A stretch of DNA of 64,000 nt, taken from Chondrus crispus (taxonomy: Eukaryota; Rhodophyta; Florideophyceae; Gigartinales; Gigartinaceae). Of the stretch, positions 21,715 through 32,243 are shown piece by piece. A program made the translations under genes and the position numbers. Position 1 is the stretch's first letter, and each line of letters opens with the position of its first letter. The stretch is taken from the NCBI RefSeq assembly GCF_000350225.1, contig NW_005179300.1:77158-141157 (forward strand), in the 5' to 3' direction. Under the pieces are notes generated by a model, which was given only the letters and a program-made list of their open reading frames with translations, was not told the origin of the DNA and searched no databases.

Positions 21715-22340
21715 TCAGTCGTCCTCTGGGACGACCCCGCCCCATTCTACTCCACCCGACTCAAATGAGGAACCGAATTGTTTGACATACACCTCGTCCT
21801 CGTCTTGCAGAACGCATTCAATATCACTTTTCGGATAGCTTACACAAAGAAGCGCGTAGTCCTGGTCGCGCATTTCCTTGAGCAAGCCCAATGCCTCACT
21901 TTGGTCGACTTCCCCTGAAGTTATTTTCACCGCGCAAGTGGTACAACACCCATTTAGACATGAGGAAGGAATATCAGCGTCCTGATCCGACATGCCATGC
22001 CAAACATACCGATCCTCCGGAACTTGATATTTTAAAACTCGATCATTCTTAGGATCGTGTACTGTAACTGTGTGGGTCTTCGCATTTGGGTTCTACAAAC
22101 AAATTACGACCCGCCGAAGCAAATACATCAAGAAAATTCTCGTTAGACATAAACAAACAAACTAGTGCGCCTTTTAATGTGTGACGAACTTACCCCTGGC
22201 AATGAGCCATCCCTTTTTTTCATCTGGATAGGCGTTGCGATTGGAGGCGTTCTCCTGCTCAATGCGTCTTTGCGGCGAAAAGTCGCTCGATGGGTCGCAA
22301 CTCTGCCGAGAGGCGCTCCCTGGAAGAACGCCAAGGTCAT
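21715..22340 (-). CDS. FdC2-type plastid ferredoxin-like protein, two exons
   Basis: This is a plant-type [2Fe-2S] protein, most like the FdC2 group with a C-terminal extension. I join 22340-22194 and 22092-21715 to give 174 residues. Exon 1 codes mainly a basic, Ser/Thr/Arg-rich presequence fitting a plastid transit peptide. Exon 2 starts in the first beta strand (KTHTVTVHDP, then VLKYQVPEDRYV). The cluster motif is SCLNGCCTTCAV, giving Cys-x4-Cys-x2-Cys, with the fourth Cys in ALLCVSYP. The stretch SDIECVLQDEDEVYVKQFG and an acidic tail are FdC2-like. The intron is 101 nt, with donor GTAAGT, a CTAAC site and acceptor TGTAG. Without the join the protein would lack its first strands. FdC2 relatives work in plastid electron transfer and chlorophyll-related metabolism; the role here is an inference. 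Confidence 0.85.
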
Positions 22341-24884
22341 TGTGCAAAGGCCACCAGTGAGTACCTGATCGGTAGTGGGCGAAAAGGAATACGAAGAACC
22401 TTCACACAACCCTGAAACGCTCAAATGTAGGTGAAACTGTTCTGTGATCAAGTCGATGATGACAAGAAGCCGTAGTCTCAGCGAAAAACGTACGGAAAGG
22501 AGGTGTTGAGATTATTCGTTACCGGATAAATTTTACTTTATGCGGGTGTGATCTCAGCCGTATCGAGTTAGATCCCAGTTCATCCATTCTAATTTTTTGT
22601 TTCTTTCTATTGGTCCACAACGAAATTTGGCAGATTAGTTGCCTTTTTGGAAAGGAGATTTGCCAGTACCCTTGGTACTGTAACTCTCAGAAGTGAGAAC
22701 TTTTCTCCGGTAGAAGCGGCCCTGAACATAAAAGGCCTCTGGGCAGCTGAGAACGCAACGAGCAGAGAAAAAATGCTAGGGGAAGATAGTCATCCATAGA
22801 GCTTATTACTTTTGAGTGCTCCATTACTGGCAGTTCAGAAATGAGCTCCATGTGGTTGTATGCGGAATGTGGAACGCGATGATGTTGTTATGTTGAACAG
22901 CACGAAGTGTGGGATCTCAATTTGCCATCAATGTGTACAAAGGTTATGCATCGCAAGATTAGAATTGAAAGCTTCGGTGTTTCTGACTTGCTTTGTTCGC
23001 CCGCGCTGACCTCCAAACTTGTTCAGTAGCATATCGTACTGAGTAGAGCAAGTGGAGATATCGGTTGAACACGTTTGAAACATACTGTTCATGAGCATGA
23101 ACATGGTAAACACAATCAGGTACCTATAATCACAGTCAGTTCCTCGTTCTAAGAGCCTGAATGATAGCACTCTTCTGCCCATTTTGTTGGCCCTTTATAC
23201 CAGTACAGTATGCAGAAGTGGGCAGCTCTCCGAGATCGGACAGTTCTATTGTCATGTTACATGAACATGTATAATAGCAGTGTCGATAGAGTTCACCAGA
23301 ATATGAGACCGGGTATTTAGAGCAGCACCGTTCTAGAACGTGTTGTGTATTAGCGAAAACTCTAGTGTTGTCCACTCCCAACAGCAGGGTTTTCTGCCAC
23401 AAGAGTCTGCCTCGTAGTCTGTACATCATCCAAAAAGTCGTTGGTGATTTCATGGAGGACCATATATGATGTGTAGTATGCATGCGCCTCCTCTACCGTT
23501 GTGGAATGCACAAGGCAAAATGGCTTTTTCAGTGCCAATTTGGCCATGGATATCCCGCCGGTACTCATCGCGGATATGCGACGACTAATAAGGGCGGACA
23601 TGTGCAGGTCAATATGGAGCGAAGGGTCAGCCATCAGCAAAACTGCGAAGGTGGACACGGCATAGGTCAAGCACGACCATGGCGAATGGTCGGAACCCCA
23701 TCGCGCAAGGGCGAACGCGAGGAGGAGGTGACAAGGGTCTGCAGGCGTGCAGAGGCAACCGATATCGACACGGCCCGATTAAGCTAGCGATGGATATATA
23801 CGAAGCGAGTAGGAGCGACCAAATGCATGTAAGCGAAGGTAGCATGCGAAGAAAAGACAGCGGCAGACAAGCCCAACACTTGTGCTGAATCTCCTATTCG
23901 CCCCCTGACCTTCTCCTGTCCTCGTCACAGCGAGAGTACCACCCGTAGACCCTTCGCGCTTCACCCAGAATCCGTACGGGATGTCCGAGCTTCTCAAAAC
24001 CGTACAGTAACTTGATCCGCTATCGTGCATCTCTCCCGTGCACAACACTTTTATAGACGGGGCACAGGATTCTCACAACTCCAACTCTACTGGCAGACTT
24101 TGTGTTTCTCACGGAATTGAAATGGACCAAGACAGGATAGTAACTCCATGCCCAAATCCTCGCTAACTACATTTTCACCAGCCCCTCAGCTACCCTGCAG
24201 TTACAGTGGACGAATCACTGCACTTTGTGCGGCCCATTCTGTGTATGCTTTATTCAATGACTATTGTTGAGGCCCTCTCAGAGTGGTCCGGTGTCATTGA
24301 TACTGTAATTACAACAGTTCAGTACAGTGTAGTGTACAGCACGTCAAGAACCAGAAAAAGCATTCACGAAAATATCTCAGAGATACAGTACAGATTGAAT
24401 CACAATAGTGAGCATACGCTAGCTGGCTCTACTAGAGAGCCAACCTTCTATGAAATTTCTGAGATGATGTATCCGACGGATGGTCATTCTTGATCTTCCC
24501 CCCGCACATGCATATGGTACTGCCGCAACCTGCGTGCGAAAGGGGTCTACCGACCGCATGCAGCTATCGGGGGTCCGCTGCATAAAAGGTTTCTGGGGGC
24601 TGCCGGCCCAGGGAGTTGCGAGGGGCACGGAAAAAGCCTTGCCCGGTATGGAACAGTGGAGTTAAACTTTACCTCTGTAACTCCAGTGGCAGATGCATCT
24701 ACAGAATTGAACACGTGTACCGAGGGTACTGGACGTAATTTACCGTATTGGACTACGGAAAGCTTCATACAAGCTGAAGGAAACGGGACCTGCCCCAATG
24801 GGACCGTTGTTTGCCTGCCATGAGCAGCTCGCAGGAATCTTCTGTTTCATCATGTCCTCGGACATGAGGGGCTCATCGGTTTCA
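22341..24884. other. Gene-poor divergent region, first part
   Basis: About 2.5 kb without a supportable gene. Open frames at 23136-24100 on both strands have no family resemblance. Small hairpins occur, for example CAGTACC/GGTACTG at 22664-22680 and CATGTCC/GGACATG at 24851-24866. Confidence 0.4.
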
Positions 24885-26120
24885 GACCCTCCCTGAGGGA
24901 GGGTCTTAACTTGCCCGAGTTTGCCCGGGTTTGCTTGCCCGGAGCCATGATTTGCACTACTATTGGCTACTGGGCGTTAATATATGATTTGAAACTAAGT
25001 ACGACCCTACACTGCAAGCTCAAGTTATGTCAGTGTGTAATGACAAATGTCAATCATATATTGGCTACTTTTGTAAGTTTGTAACGTTCGAATTTGGACG
25101 CTGTGCTCCGGTGGACGCAGTGCTTGCCCCTTGCCGAAAACATCCTCAACTCCCCCTTTGCAAAAATCTATGCACCTGCCATCTCGCAAAGGCAACCCAA
25201 CTCTACGAAGCACCTCTCTGCCTACTACTTTCCTGAAAATGGCTTCCACACCTCAATGCCACGTGCGCCGTTCTCCGCGCCTCTGGCGCATCTCTCCGAC
25301 TCCCACCATTCGGAAGACGGGGGCCACCAACGCAAAGTCTCTCACTATTGCTTCCTCGTCTGCAGCGGGCGTTTCTGACCAAATATTATCCCCCCTCCAT
25401 ACGGTATGTACGACTGAATTCTTTGTCGTTAAAAATTCTGTTGGCTCTGACAAAGGTCCATCCCCGTCGGAGATCTAAGGGCTTTGTGAATTTTCGGGGT
25501 CGAGGATAGTTTGAAATAGCTTGGTGAAATGAAAGGAGGGAGAATAGAGCTGCGGTTGCGGTTAGTGCGGTCGTAGCAGTGATGATTCTATTGCCGTGCA
25601 TTGCGTAGGAGTGATTAGATTGAGAAGAAAGGAGGGGAGGCGAACGGCGATACTGGGCAGTGGTTGTAGATCCGTTTTTTGACCAAACAGCGCCGGCGAT
25701 AGATACGCTATCCCGCGGAGTAGTAAGGAGAGAAGTAGGGGGTGAGATCAATTATTTATCCCGGTGATCTGGGATCACCCGCAATGGCCACGTTCTGGGT
25801 CGGAAGCGAGCGACGCTGCAGCGTCTCGCGTCCATGTCGACGCGTCCCTCGGGCGAAGTTGTTTGACGCTGCAGCATGTCACGTCTCTGTCGATGCGTCC
25901 TCGGAGCGAATTTGTAGAACCCACAGTGTCCTCCCCGTTGTGTTCTGGCAATTTATGGCGCTGTATGCCTCTGTAAGTCAGCACCGTCGCTCTGGGACAC
26001 CTGTCCACTACTAACGTAAGGGGAAGGCGTGTACTTACATTAATAAATTAATAAATGACCGGCAAACTCGGGCAAGCAAAGCAAACCCGGGCAAGTTAAG
26101 ACACACCCTGAGGGTGTGTC
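24885..26120. mobile_element. Inverted-repeat element with hairpin ends, non-autonomous
   Basis: The two ends of this 1236-base segment are inverted copies of about 60 bases. The left end has the perfect palindrome arms GACCCTCCCT and AGGGAGGGTC around a G (24885-24905), followed by TTAACTTGCCCGAGTTTGC. The right end, read from the other strand, has arms GACACACCCT and AGGGTGTGTC around a G (26100-26120), followed by TTAACTTGCCCGGGTTTGC and a second TTGCCCGAGTTTGC copy. The stems differ in sequence but both remain perfectly paired. No transposase is visible inside; the frames at 25131-25478 and 25742-26014 resemble nothing I know. Two diverged copies of a GACGCTGCAGC-containing unit lie near 25812 and 25864. 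I see no clear target-site duplication. Class unknown; it may be a non-autonomous DNA transposon. Confidence 0.6.
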
Positions 26121-26588
26121 AGATGAGATATTTACTGCCTCTCACACGCCTAATCAAGCTCGCAGTTGCGCCCTTCATACCGTACCAAAAGGGACACTAC
26201 TCACCGCTTATCTTCGGGCCTTGTAAAGTGGTGGCTTTGTACTTCCGTTCTTCTCCGCTGCCCTTAAACGCCCTCGCTAGTGCAGAATAGGGTGGCACAG
26301 CTCGCCTCTCCAGCTCGCTCCTGGCCCCTGAGTTGATCAGAGTTTCTGCTCCGTTCCACCTTGCCACTTTGCCATCAAGTGCTCTTCCCCGTCCAAAGGG
26401 GATTGCATTAACAGGGCTTCAGCATTGGAAGCGAATTACCCTCCTCGGCGTCGATAGGGAGCACGGTACGCACACACGCTCTGCGCTCAATAGTGCCTCA
26501 TTTTCGCTAAACACGGAAAATGATCAGAGGTCAACAAGACCAGCAAATCACTTTTCCCCGCAGTTGCATCTGAATACCCTTTCTCAGA
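26121..26588. promoter_or_regulatory. Upstream region of the membrane RING gene
   Basis: The 468 bases between the inverted-repeat element and the membrane RING start codon hold no gene and presumably include that gene's promoter. Confidence 0.35.
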
Positions 26589-27659
26589 ATGCCACATTTC
26601 AGCACCAAGACCAGCTGCTGGGCTGCATTATGGATAGCTCTTCTCATTCTTTCTGTGATCGTCTCGTTGATACCTGTGAATGACTTTGTTTTAGGTGAAT
26701 GCGAGATAACGAGCACACCTTTCGAAAGCCAGTCCAGCGACGACGATACATGCCTCGTGAAAGTCAACGTTACCGTTTCTTTGCAAGAGTCGGACCAACC
26801 CTTCAATGCCGAGGCCCAGATAGAAAAACGTTGGGTATATCGTAGTGTGAAGTACTACAGATGCGAAGATGGCGATGAGTTAAACGGAAAGTTTAAAGAA
26901 GGAACGAAACATGAGTGTTGGGTCGACCAAAAAGTCAATACTGTTCATTTCTTTTCCGAGGGAACTGTAACCGCCCACTGGTATGCAAGAATAGCCAAGA
27001 AAGGCGTGAAGATCATGGCTGGCTTCTTTGGCCTTTGTGCTGTCGTTTGCGCTATCCGCATTTGCAGGCCTAACTGTGAGACTACACTCTGGCCAAGGCT
27101 TGCTCGTAGGCTTTGGAGGAGAAGCAGCAGCAGTTCTGGTCAAGAAGACACCACACGGACAAACAGTGAGCTCCGCCGCACAGTGCATACACCCTACGAA
27201 TATACGTTGACGACTCGTATTGCGAGACCCCGCCTGGAAAGGTCATGGGAAAGAATTTCTGCGCTGGTTGATAACGCCAAAGTCTCAGACACAGAAGCGC
27301 GTCAGATGGTCGCGAGCGGATGGTCTTGTTGTATATGTCTCGACTCTGAGCCGGAGGATGGTTGCTTGCAAGCCGTAACCCGTTTGGAATGCCATCATGC
27401 AACCCACTCGGAATGCTTGCGGTCCTGGCTTCTAAAGGGACGAGCGGTCTGCTGCCTGTGCAATGCGGATGTATTCCCGAAGGATGAGAATCGGAGGTCT
27501 TTAAGTGGAGACAGCGACTCTGGGTCTGAGGCAAGGTCTGCAAATTCCGAGCCGGAGGACGTCGAAGGCATCTCATCATCCCGAAGCACCCCTGCCAGAA
27601 TTGAACGGCCCGAAAGTCCCCTCACAGCTATTCTACGCCAACCGCGAGATAATGATTAA
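26589..27659 (+). CDS. Membrane-anchored RING-H2 protein
   Basis: The 356-residue protein has an N-terminal hydrophobic segment (about residues 11-30, WAALWIALLILSVIVSLIPV), a domain of about 110 residues with several Cys, and a second membrane segment (about 138-157, IMAGFFGLCAVVCAIRIC). It then has a RING-H2 finger at about residues 247-293: CICLDSEPEDG, then LECHHATHSECLRSWL, then CCLC. The tail is Ser/Glu-rich. The layout suggests a luminal or extracellular loop between two membrane segments and a cytosolic ubiquitin-ligase domain. It is not the PA-TM-RING design, because the loop does not look like a PA domain. Substrates are unknown. Confidence 0.7.
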   Translation: MPHFSTKTSCWAALWIALLILSVIVSLIPVNDFVLGECEITSTPFESQSSDDDTCLVKVNVTVSLQESDQPFNAEAQIEKRWVYRSVKYYRCEDGDELNGKFKEGTKHECWVDQKVNTVHFFSEGTVTAHWYARIAKKGVKIMAGFFGLCAVVCAIRICRPNCETTLWPRLARRLWRRSSSSSGQEDTTRTNSELRRTVHTPYEYTLTTRIARPRLERSWERISALVDNAKVSDTEARQMVASGWSCCICLDSEPEDGCLQAVTRLECHHATHSECLRSWLLKGRAVCCLCNADVFPKDENRRSLSGDSDSGSEARSANSEPEDVEGISSSRSTPARIERPESPLTAILRQPRDND

Positions 27660-28348
27660 GCATCATTTGTAACAAATGACCACAAGTATAAGTAATTCGA
27701 ACCATGAATATTGCGGATAGCGATACTATTGTTCAGAACTCTGCTTGCGCTGAGTTTATGCCATGCCCCAGCTACCGCGAAGTCAGGGGAATAGCTGTCT
27801 CATAATATTGCCAACGACAGAGTTCAGCATGTAATTTTATGATATCTTCGAATATCCCTCTAGGCTGGCGGAATGGTTGTTTTCCCAGACGCCTCATGAT
27901 TTCCAAACGAGAGTTCGGATTATTGAACGGATGTGACGGCATTCCTTTCTTCGTCTTTTCAATATGCACGACACGTAATCATGAAGTTCCATCTTCATAC
28001 AGAAGCAAGATAGACTGAGGCGGAGAAAGAAGTTGCGCTAATTTTTTACTTTATTACGAAGATGAGCGATTGGCTTCACTTGATATGCTTCTCAACCGAG
28101 ACGAGTGTTTTCGCTCGCATGACACTGTTGAATATACACTTGTTGTAAAACTTTACGGCAACGGAAATAAGTGAGAGTATATTCTTGCTAACCCCAATCT
28201 CCGCCAAGGTATTCGAGGCAACCCTGTGCGGTTCAAGGACGCCCTCTCTTCTTCGTTGCATTGAGTTCATTGCATTGAGTCGGCGTTTCATTTCCTGTTT
28301 TTTGTGTTGCTCTCCCGTTTTCCGCTCTTAAGTACACCGTTCGTCGGA
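27660..28348. other. Intergenic region membrane RING gene/kinase
   Basis: The 689 bases between two plus-strand genes contain no gene or repeat I can support. Confidence 0.4.
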
Positions 28349-30406
28349 ATGGGTCTCTTCAGTACCCGTAAGGAACACGCGAAAGAGCAAAGCTCCGTTG
28401 TCCCTGAAAGCACAAGACCAGTTGCAAAGGTGGGGATGCGAAAGACATCTAGCCGAATCCCCAAACTTGCTACTCTTTTTGCAGATGGCGCAGAAGATGA
28501 GCATGTCGACCTCGCAAATGAGACACCAGGAGACAAAGAAGTTCCAGCTCCTACTGTTGATATGGACGATATCGGTATTGCCAAAGCTAACCAGCCCGAA
28601 CAAGGTTCTCAGCTCCCCATCATAGGGGGCATGTACAGGGATGACGATCGCAACTTCTCGGCTGTGTCAGCTTGTGTCAACCAAAGGGCTATGGCAAGAT
28701 CTCAAAGTCGTCATGAAGCACTTTTAAAACGCTCCGACTCAATCTCACTGATGGCAAGAAGAAGTTCCATCAAGAGATCAGTTTCCAGAAAGATTGCCAG
28801 ATCAGAGAGTCGTCGGCAGAGTATGGGAGGGAATTCTGTAAAAGAAGCCGGTGAAGAGCAAAGCAAAGTTAAGGAGTCAAATTCTTCTATTCTATCAACG
28901 TCGGACGGAGTAGACGTCGAGATCCTAATGTCGGATCTTTCCATGGCTACGGCAATATCTCCGTCTAATTTGCGCTCTCCTGAGGCTGTTAAACAGCATG
29001 CAGTTGCAAAGAATAGTCAGTGTCAAGGATCTCAGCCAAAGAAGGCAATCGATTTTGAAGTTGCATATGGCGAAGATGATGCATTTTTGGTTGAGGAAGC
29101 AACTAGGAAGGATTTCTCGCAGACCCAGCAGTCTCCAGTAGACATCCCAGGCCTACATGAGAATTTAATACTGGGTGCTGTGCAAATGTCAGCGTCAAAC
29201 GAAGATCAACTGAATCTGAATACAGAACAGAAGGGTCTGCACAAGACAGAAGAGAAGCAAACACCAGATTTAAAACGTGGCAGGTCTCGAAAGAGACCAC
29301 CTCCTCTATTATCTCCAGGAGATGGTAAGTCAACATCAGATCCCGCCTCCGACTGGTCTCAGACTGGAGTGTTTGGAATGGATGGCGGATTTACGACAGG
29401 AGGATTCAAGATTACATCGGAGGGCATGGTGGGGAAACCTCCAATTGCAACTCGGGAAGACTCTGACCCTCATAACGAGGGTGATATTCCCCAATCTGCC
29501 GCCAATCTTGTCATTGTTCGCTCTTTAAAAGAGTTTCGAGCGGGCCCAACAATAGGGGCAGGGGCAGCAGGGCGGGTGTATCTTGCAGAGCATATGCCAT
29601 CTAAGCGGACAATGGCAATGAAGGTAGTGAATGTGTATGATAAGGAGAAGAGGAATCAGCTTCTGAAGGAACTAGAAACTCTTTCTACGCACGTAAGCAG
29701 GTATCTTGTTCGTTTTTATGGTGCATTCTACGATGGTTCGGGGGCTGTGCATATTGCTCTGGAATTTATGGACCATGGATGCTTGTCGACATTTGTTCAC
29801 AGAGTGGGTCCTATCCCAGAGAGAGTGGTGCAAATGATTGCCTTGGATTGCCTGCGAGGGTTGCGGTTTTTGCACAGGCACCATGTGCTTCATAGGGACT
29901 TCAAAACTGCAAATATTCTACTGTCGAGGAGGTTGTGTTGCGCAAAATTGAGCGACTTCGGCCTGGCTCGAGACCTGAATCCCGGGGTTTCACGAGTAGA
30001 AACGTTTGTTGGCACAGTGGCGTATATGTCTCCGGAGCGCTTGCAAGGTTCAAAATACACGTACGCATCAGACATATGGGCTCTTGGCGTATCACTGGTC
30101 GAATGCCTACTTGGTCGGTATCCTTTCAACAAGCCTCAAAGCTACTTTGATTATATTGAGGAGACAATGACAACGAACATGTGGAGCGGGCTGCGACAAA
30201 GTGGTATATCTGTATCTGACGATGCAAAAGATTTTGTCAAGCATTGTACCTTTACGGACCCGAATCGTCGCTCTGATACGAATGAGCTGATAGATCACCC
30301 ATGGCTGCGCGGTGTTGCAAAAGATACCGAGGTGTTTGGTTCATGGCTGGACCATTGTCGGATTAGGTCTATGGCGGTTCCAGCTCGAGGCCAGGGCAAG
30401 CGGTAG
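28349..30406 (+). CDS. MEK-like (MAPKK/STE7-type) protein kinase
   Basis: The 685-residue product has a C-terminal kinase domain from about residue 395. The glycine loop is GAGAAGRVYLAE, the ATP-binding Lys is in MAMKVVNVY (about 425), the catalytic loop is HRDFKTANILL (about 515) and DFGLAR begins about 536. The activation segment ends in FVGTVAYMSPERL, a signature of MAP kinase kinases, with Ser and Thr (SRVETFVGT) in the region phosphorylated in MEKs. The 390-residue N-terminal region is Ser/Arg-rich, including MARRSSIKRSVSRKIARSES, and probably disordered and regulatory; this is much longer than in typical MEKs. The preceding frame opens only with TTG; I start at MGLFSTRKEH. A Gly after the initiator Met could permit N-myristoylation, but that is only a possibility. 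Confidence 0.85.
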   Translation: MGLFSTRKEHAKEQSSVVPESTRPVAKVGMRKTSSRIPKLATLFADGAEDEHVDLANETPGDKEVPAPTVDMDDIGIAKANQPEQGSQLPIIGGMYRDDDRNFSAVSACVNQRAMARSQSRHEALLKRSDSISLMARRSSIKRSVSRKIARSESRRQSMGGNSVKEAGEEQSKVKESNSSILSTSDGVDVEILMSDLSMATAISPSNLRSPEAVKQHAVAKNSQCQGSQPKKAIDFEVAYGEDDAFLVEEATRKDFSQTQQSPVDIPGLHENLILGAVQMSASNEDQLNLNTEQKGLHKTEEKQTPDLKRGRSRKRPPPLLSPGDGKSTSDPASDWSQTGVFGMDGGFTTGGFKITSEGMVGKPPIATREDSDPHNEGDIPQSAANLVIVRSLKEFRAGPTIGAGAAGRVYLAEHMPSKRTMAMKVVNVYDKEKRNQLLKELETLSTHVSRYLVRFYGAFYDGSGAVHIALEFMDHGCLSTFVHRVGPIPERVVQMIALDCLRGLRFLHRHHVLHRDFKTANILLSRRLCCAKLSDFGLARDLNPGVSRVETFVGTVAYMSPERLQGSKYTYASDIWALGVSLVECLLGRYPFNKPQSYFDYIEETMTTNMWSGLRQSGISVSDDAKDFVKHCTFTDPNRRSDTNELIDHPWLRGVAKDTEVFGSWLDHCRIRSMAVPARGQGKR

Positions 30407-30574
30407 GTTTAGACATAGGAAATTCTCTTTACGGCAACCAATGCCGTAGGGCAACATACTTCAACACCGACCTTCCCCGTAAAGATGAGTAAGTAGCTGC
30501 GGAAAGGGCTTTCTATACAATTTGATATCTACATAATTTTTGATACTAGAGAAGTGTAGGTATATGCGCGAAAG

Positions 30575-31243
30575 TTAATCGTCTCTCTTCACAAGCACAA
30601 AGACGTTGCCTTCGTTCCCCCGTGAGATTCTGAGGTCTTCATCTAAATAGGAGACCTCCAGCCACCCCCTGAAGCGGTTATTCTTTTCGACGTTGACTTT
30701 GATGAAACGCGCAATAACAAAGCGAGTGAAATTAACATCGAATCTATTTGGTGCCGTCGGAGTGAGTTTTGCTTCCACAGCGTTCTCCACGGTTAACGGC
30801 CCAAATTTGAAGAACTCTGCGTTCCGGGCAGTGAGTTCCACGCCATTCAATTCCTGGACAATTCTCTTTGCACGCAGAAACGAAGGGGACTTAACGCCAA
30901 GAATACTAGTTGACGTGGTGTAAATCATGTCCCAAACACCACTTAGATTGGGGTCCGTCCCTGGACTTGCGGATGGGTTGGTTGCTTCCACTTGACGAAT
31001 GAGATTTTCAATATCTTCTTGTTGCTTTTTGTCGTCGACAACTGTGCGTCCAAAGTCCAATGGCGTCACACGCGCTAACAACGCATCTTTGAAAACAGTC
31101 TGCGACATAACATTCATTCGCCAGGTTGGTTGTGGGACCGGGATTGGCATTGCGGGACGCGTCGGTAAACAGGTGGCTCTGGGTAGACAAAAACTACCTC
31201 TCTGACCGATTCCGACAGGAGACACAAATGCGGAATTGTTCAT
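30575..31243 (-). CDS. Plastid fibrillin/PAP-family protein 2
   Basis: A second PAP/fibrillin protein of 222 residues. The domain begins about residue 60 (EDIENLIRQVEATNPSASPG), has the conserved LSGVWDMIYTTS and FKFGPLTVENAVEAKL, and ends with WLEVSYLDEDLRISRG then VFVLVKRDD, the usual last strands of the family. The N terminus is rich in Ser, Arg and Pro with no acidic residue, in keeping with a plastid transit peptide. The upstream TTG would add four residues; I use the ATG at 31243. The two PAP genes in this window are too different to be a recent duplication. Convergent with the MEK-like kinase, 168 bases apart. Confidence 0.88.
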   Translation of the reverse strand: MNNSAFVSPVGIGQRGSFCLPRATCLPTRPAMPIPVPQPTWRMNVMSQTVFKDALLARVTPLDFGRTVVDDKKQQEDIENLIRQVEATNPSASPGTDPNLSGVWDMIYTTSTSILGVKSPSFLRAKRIVQELNGVELTARNAEFFKFGPLTVENAVEAKLTPTAPNRFDVNFTRFVIARFIKVNVEKNNRFRGWLEVSYLDEDLRISRGNEGNVFVLVKRDD

Positions 31244-32243
31244 TGTTGGATTCAATTAAATAAGAGCTTGAGACCAACAAAGAAATACACTTGCAACAAC
31301 GCCAAAGCAATTTCCTTCTTCCTTCAACGTTTGACGTGTGCGCACCGCAGTCTTGGAGCGCTCAAAGCTCCACACTCGGAAACAAAGTTAATCTCTTCAA
31401 CTGCCCCACCACTCGAAATCAAAGCCGTTGAACACTTGATGCTTCACGATGTGGGGGTGTCGTTTTGCTGGACGAGTACTTGTGCTACCGGTGAGAATTG
31501 AGAGTTGCAAGACTTAATGGTTGCACGGACGAAGCTCTTGGTGTTGTCGGTGATGAGGTGGAAGAGCCCCGAGGCGTCTGAAACTGTTTGATGTGGAAGA
31601 TGTCTACTTGATGTTACAGGTAGAATTCTGCAACTGTGTTGCAGTTGGATATGTACAGCAGCGTATGGTACCACAGTGCGCATATCCAGTTTCCCATACA
31701 GTATCGGATTCTACGCCATTTACGACGTGGTCAATGGCCAGTTTGCATCTCCAACATGCAGTCAATCCCCAGAGAAATCGCTGCGACAGCAACGATTTCA
31801 TGCCACCCTGCCACGTGTACACAGCCATACAGCTGTACCAACTGTACAGTAGTGCCTGGGAACGAGGCCGCTCCCTTCAACCGCTACAGTGCGTGGCCAC
31901 TATAGTGCACTGGAAGGGCAGTGGCTCTCTTTAGCTTTGGCTGCCGTCCAGTTTCTCTGCCTTCTGTATAGGGCGGACTGTATGCAGTGCACTTTTGAAA
32001 GCTTGAAAGAGGATGCACTGCAGCGCTAAGTCAGAGCCATTCGGTTCGGACTGTGAATTGCTGATCGACTCCTCTGTAAGGCCCATTCATCGTCAAACAT
32101 GCCTAAACTTTCCATTGCAACCGATGACGCCCTGAAATTCGTGCGGTGAGGACTCAACGCCTGCATTCCGTCAACCGACCTTTTTGTTTCTCAGCTGTCG
32201 TGGCATATCTTCCTATCTACCACCTCCAGCAGACTAAGTCGTC
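31244..32243. promoter_or_regulatory. Divergent intergenic region fibrillin 2/YIPF6
   Basis: One kilobase between divergent starts. It holds no gene I can support but several TACAGTA-type words, for example ACTGTACAGT at 31841-31850, which reappear in other intergenic regions. Confidence 0.4.
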
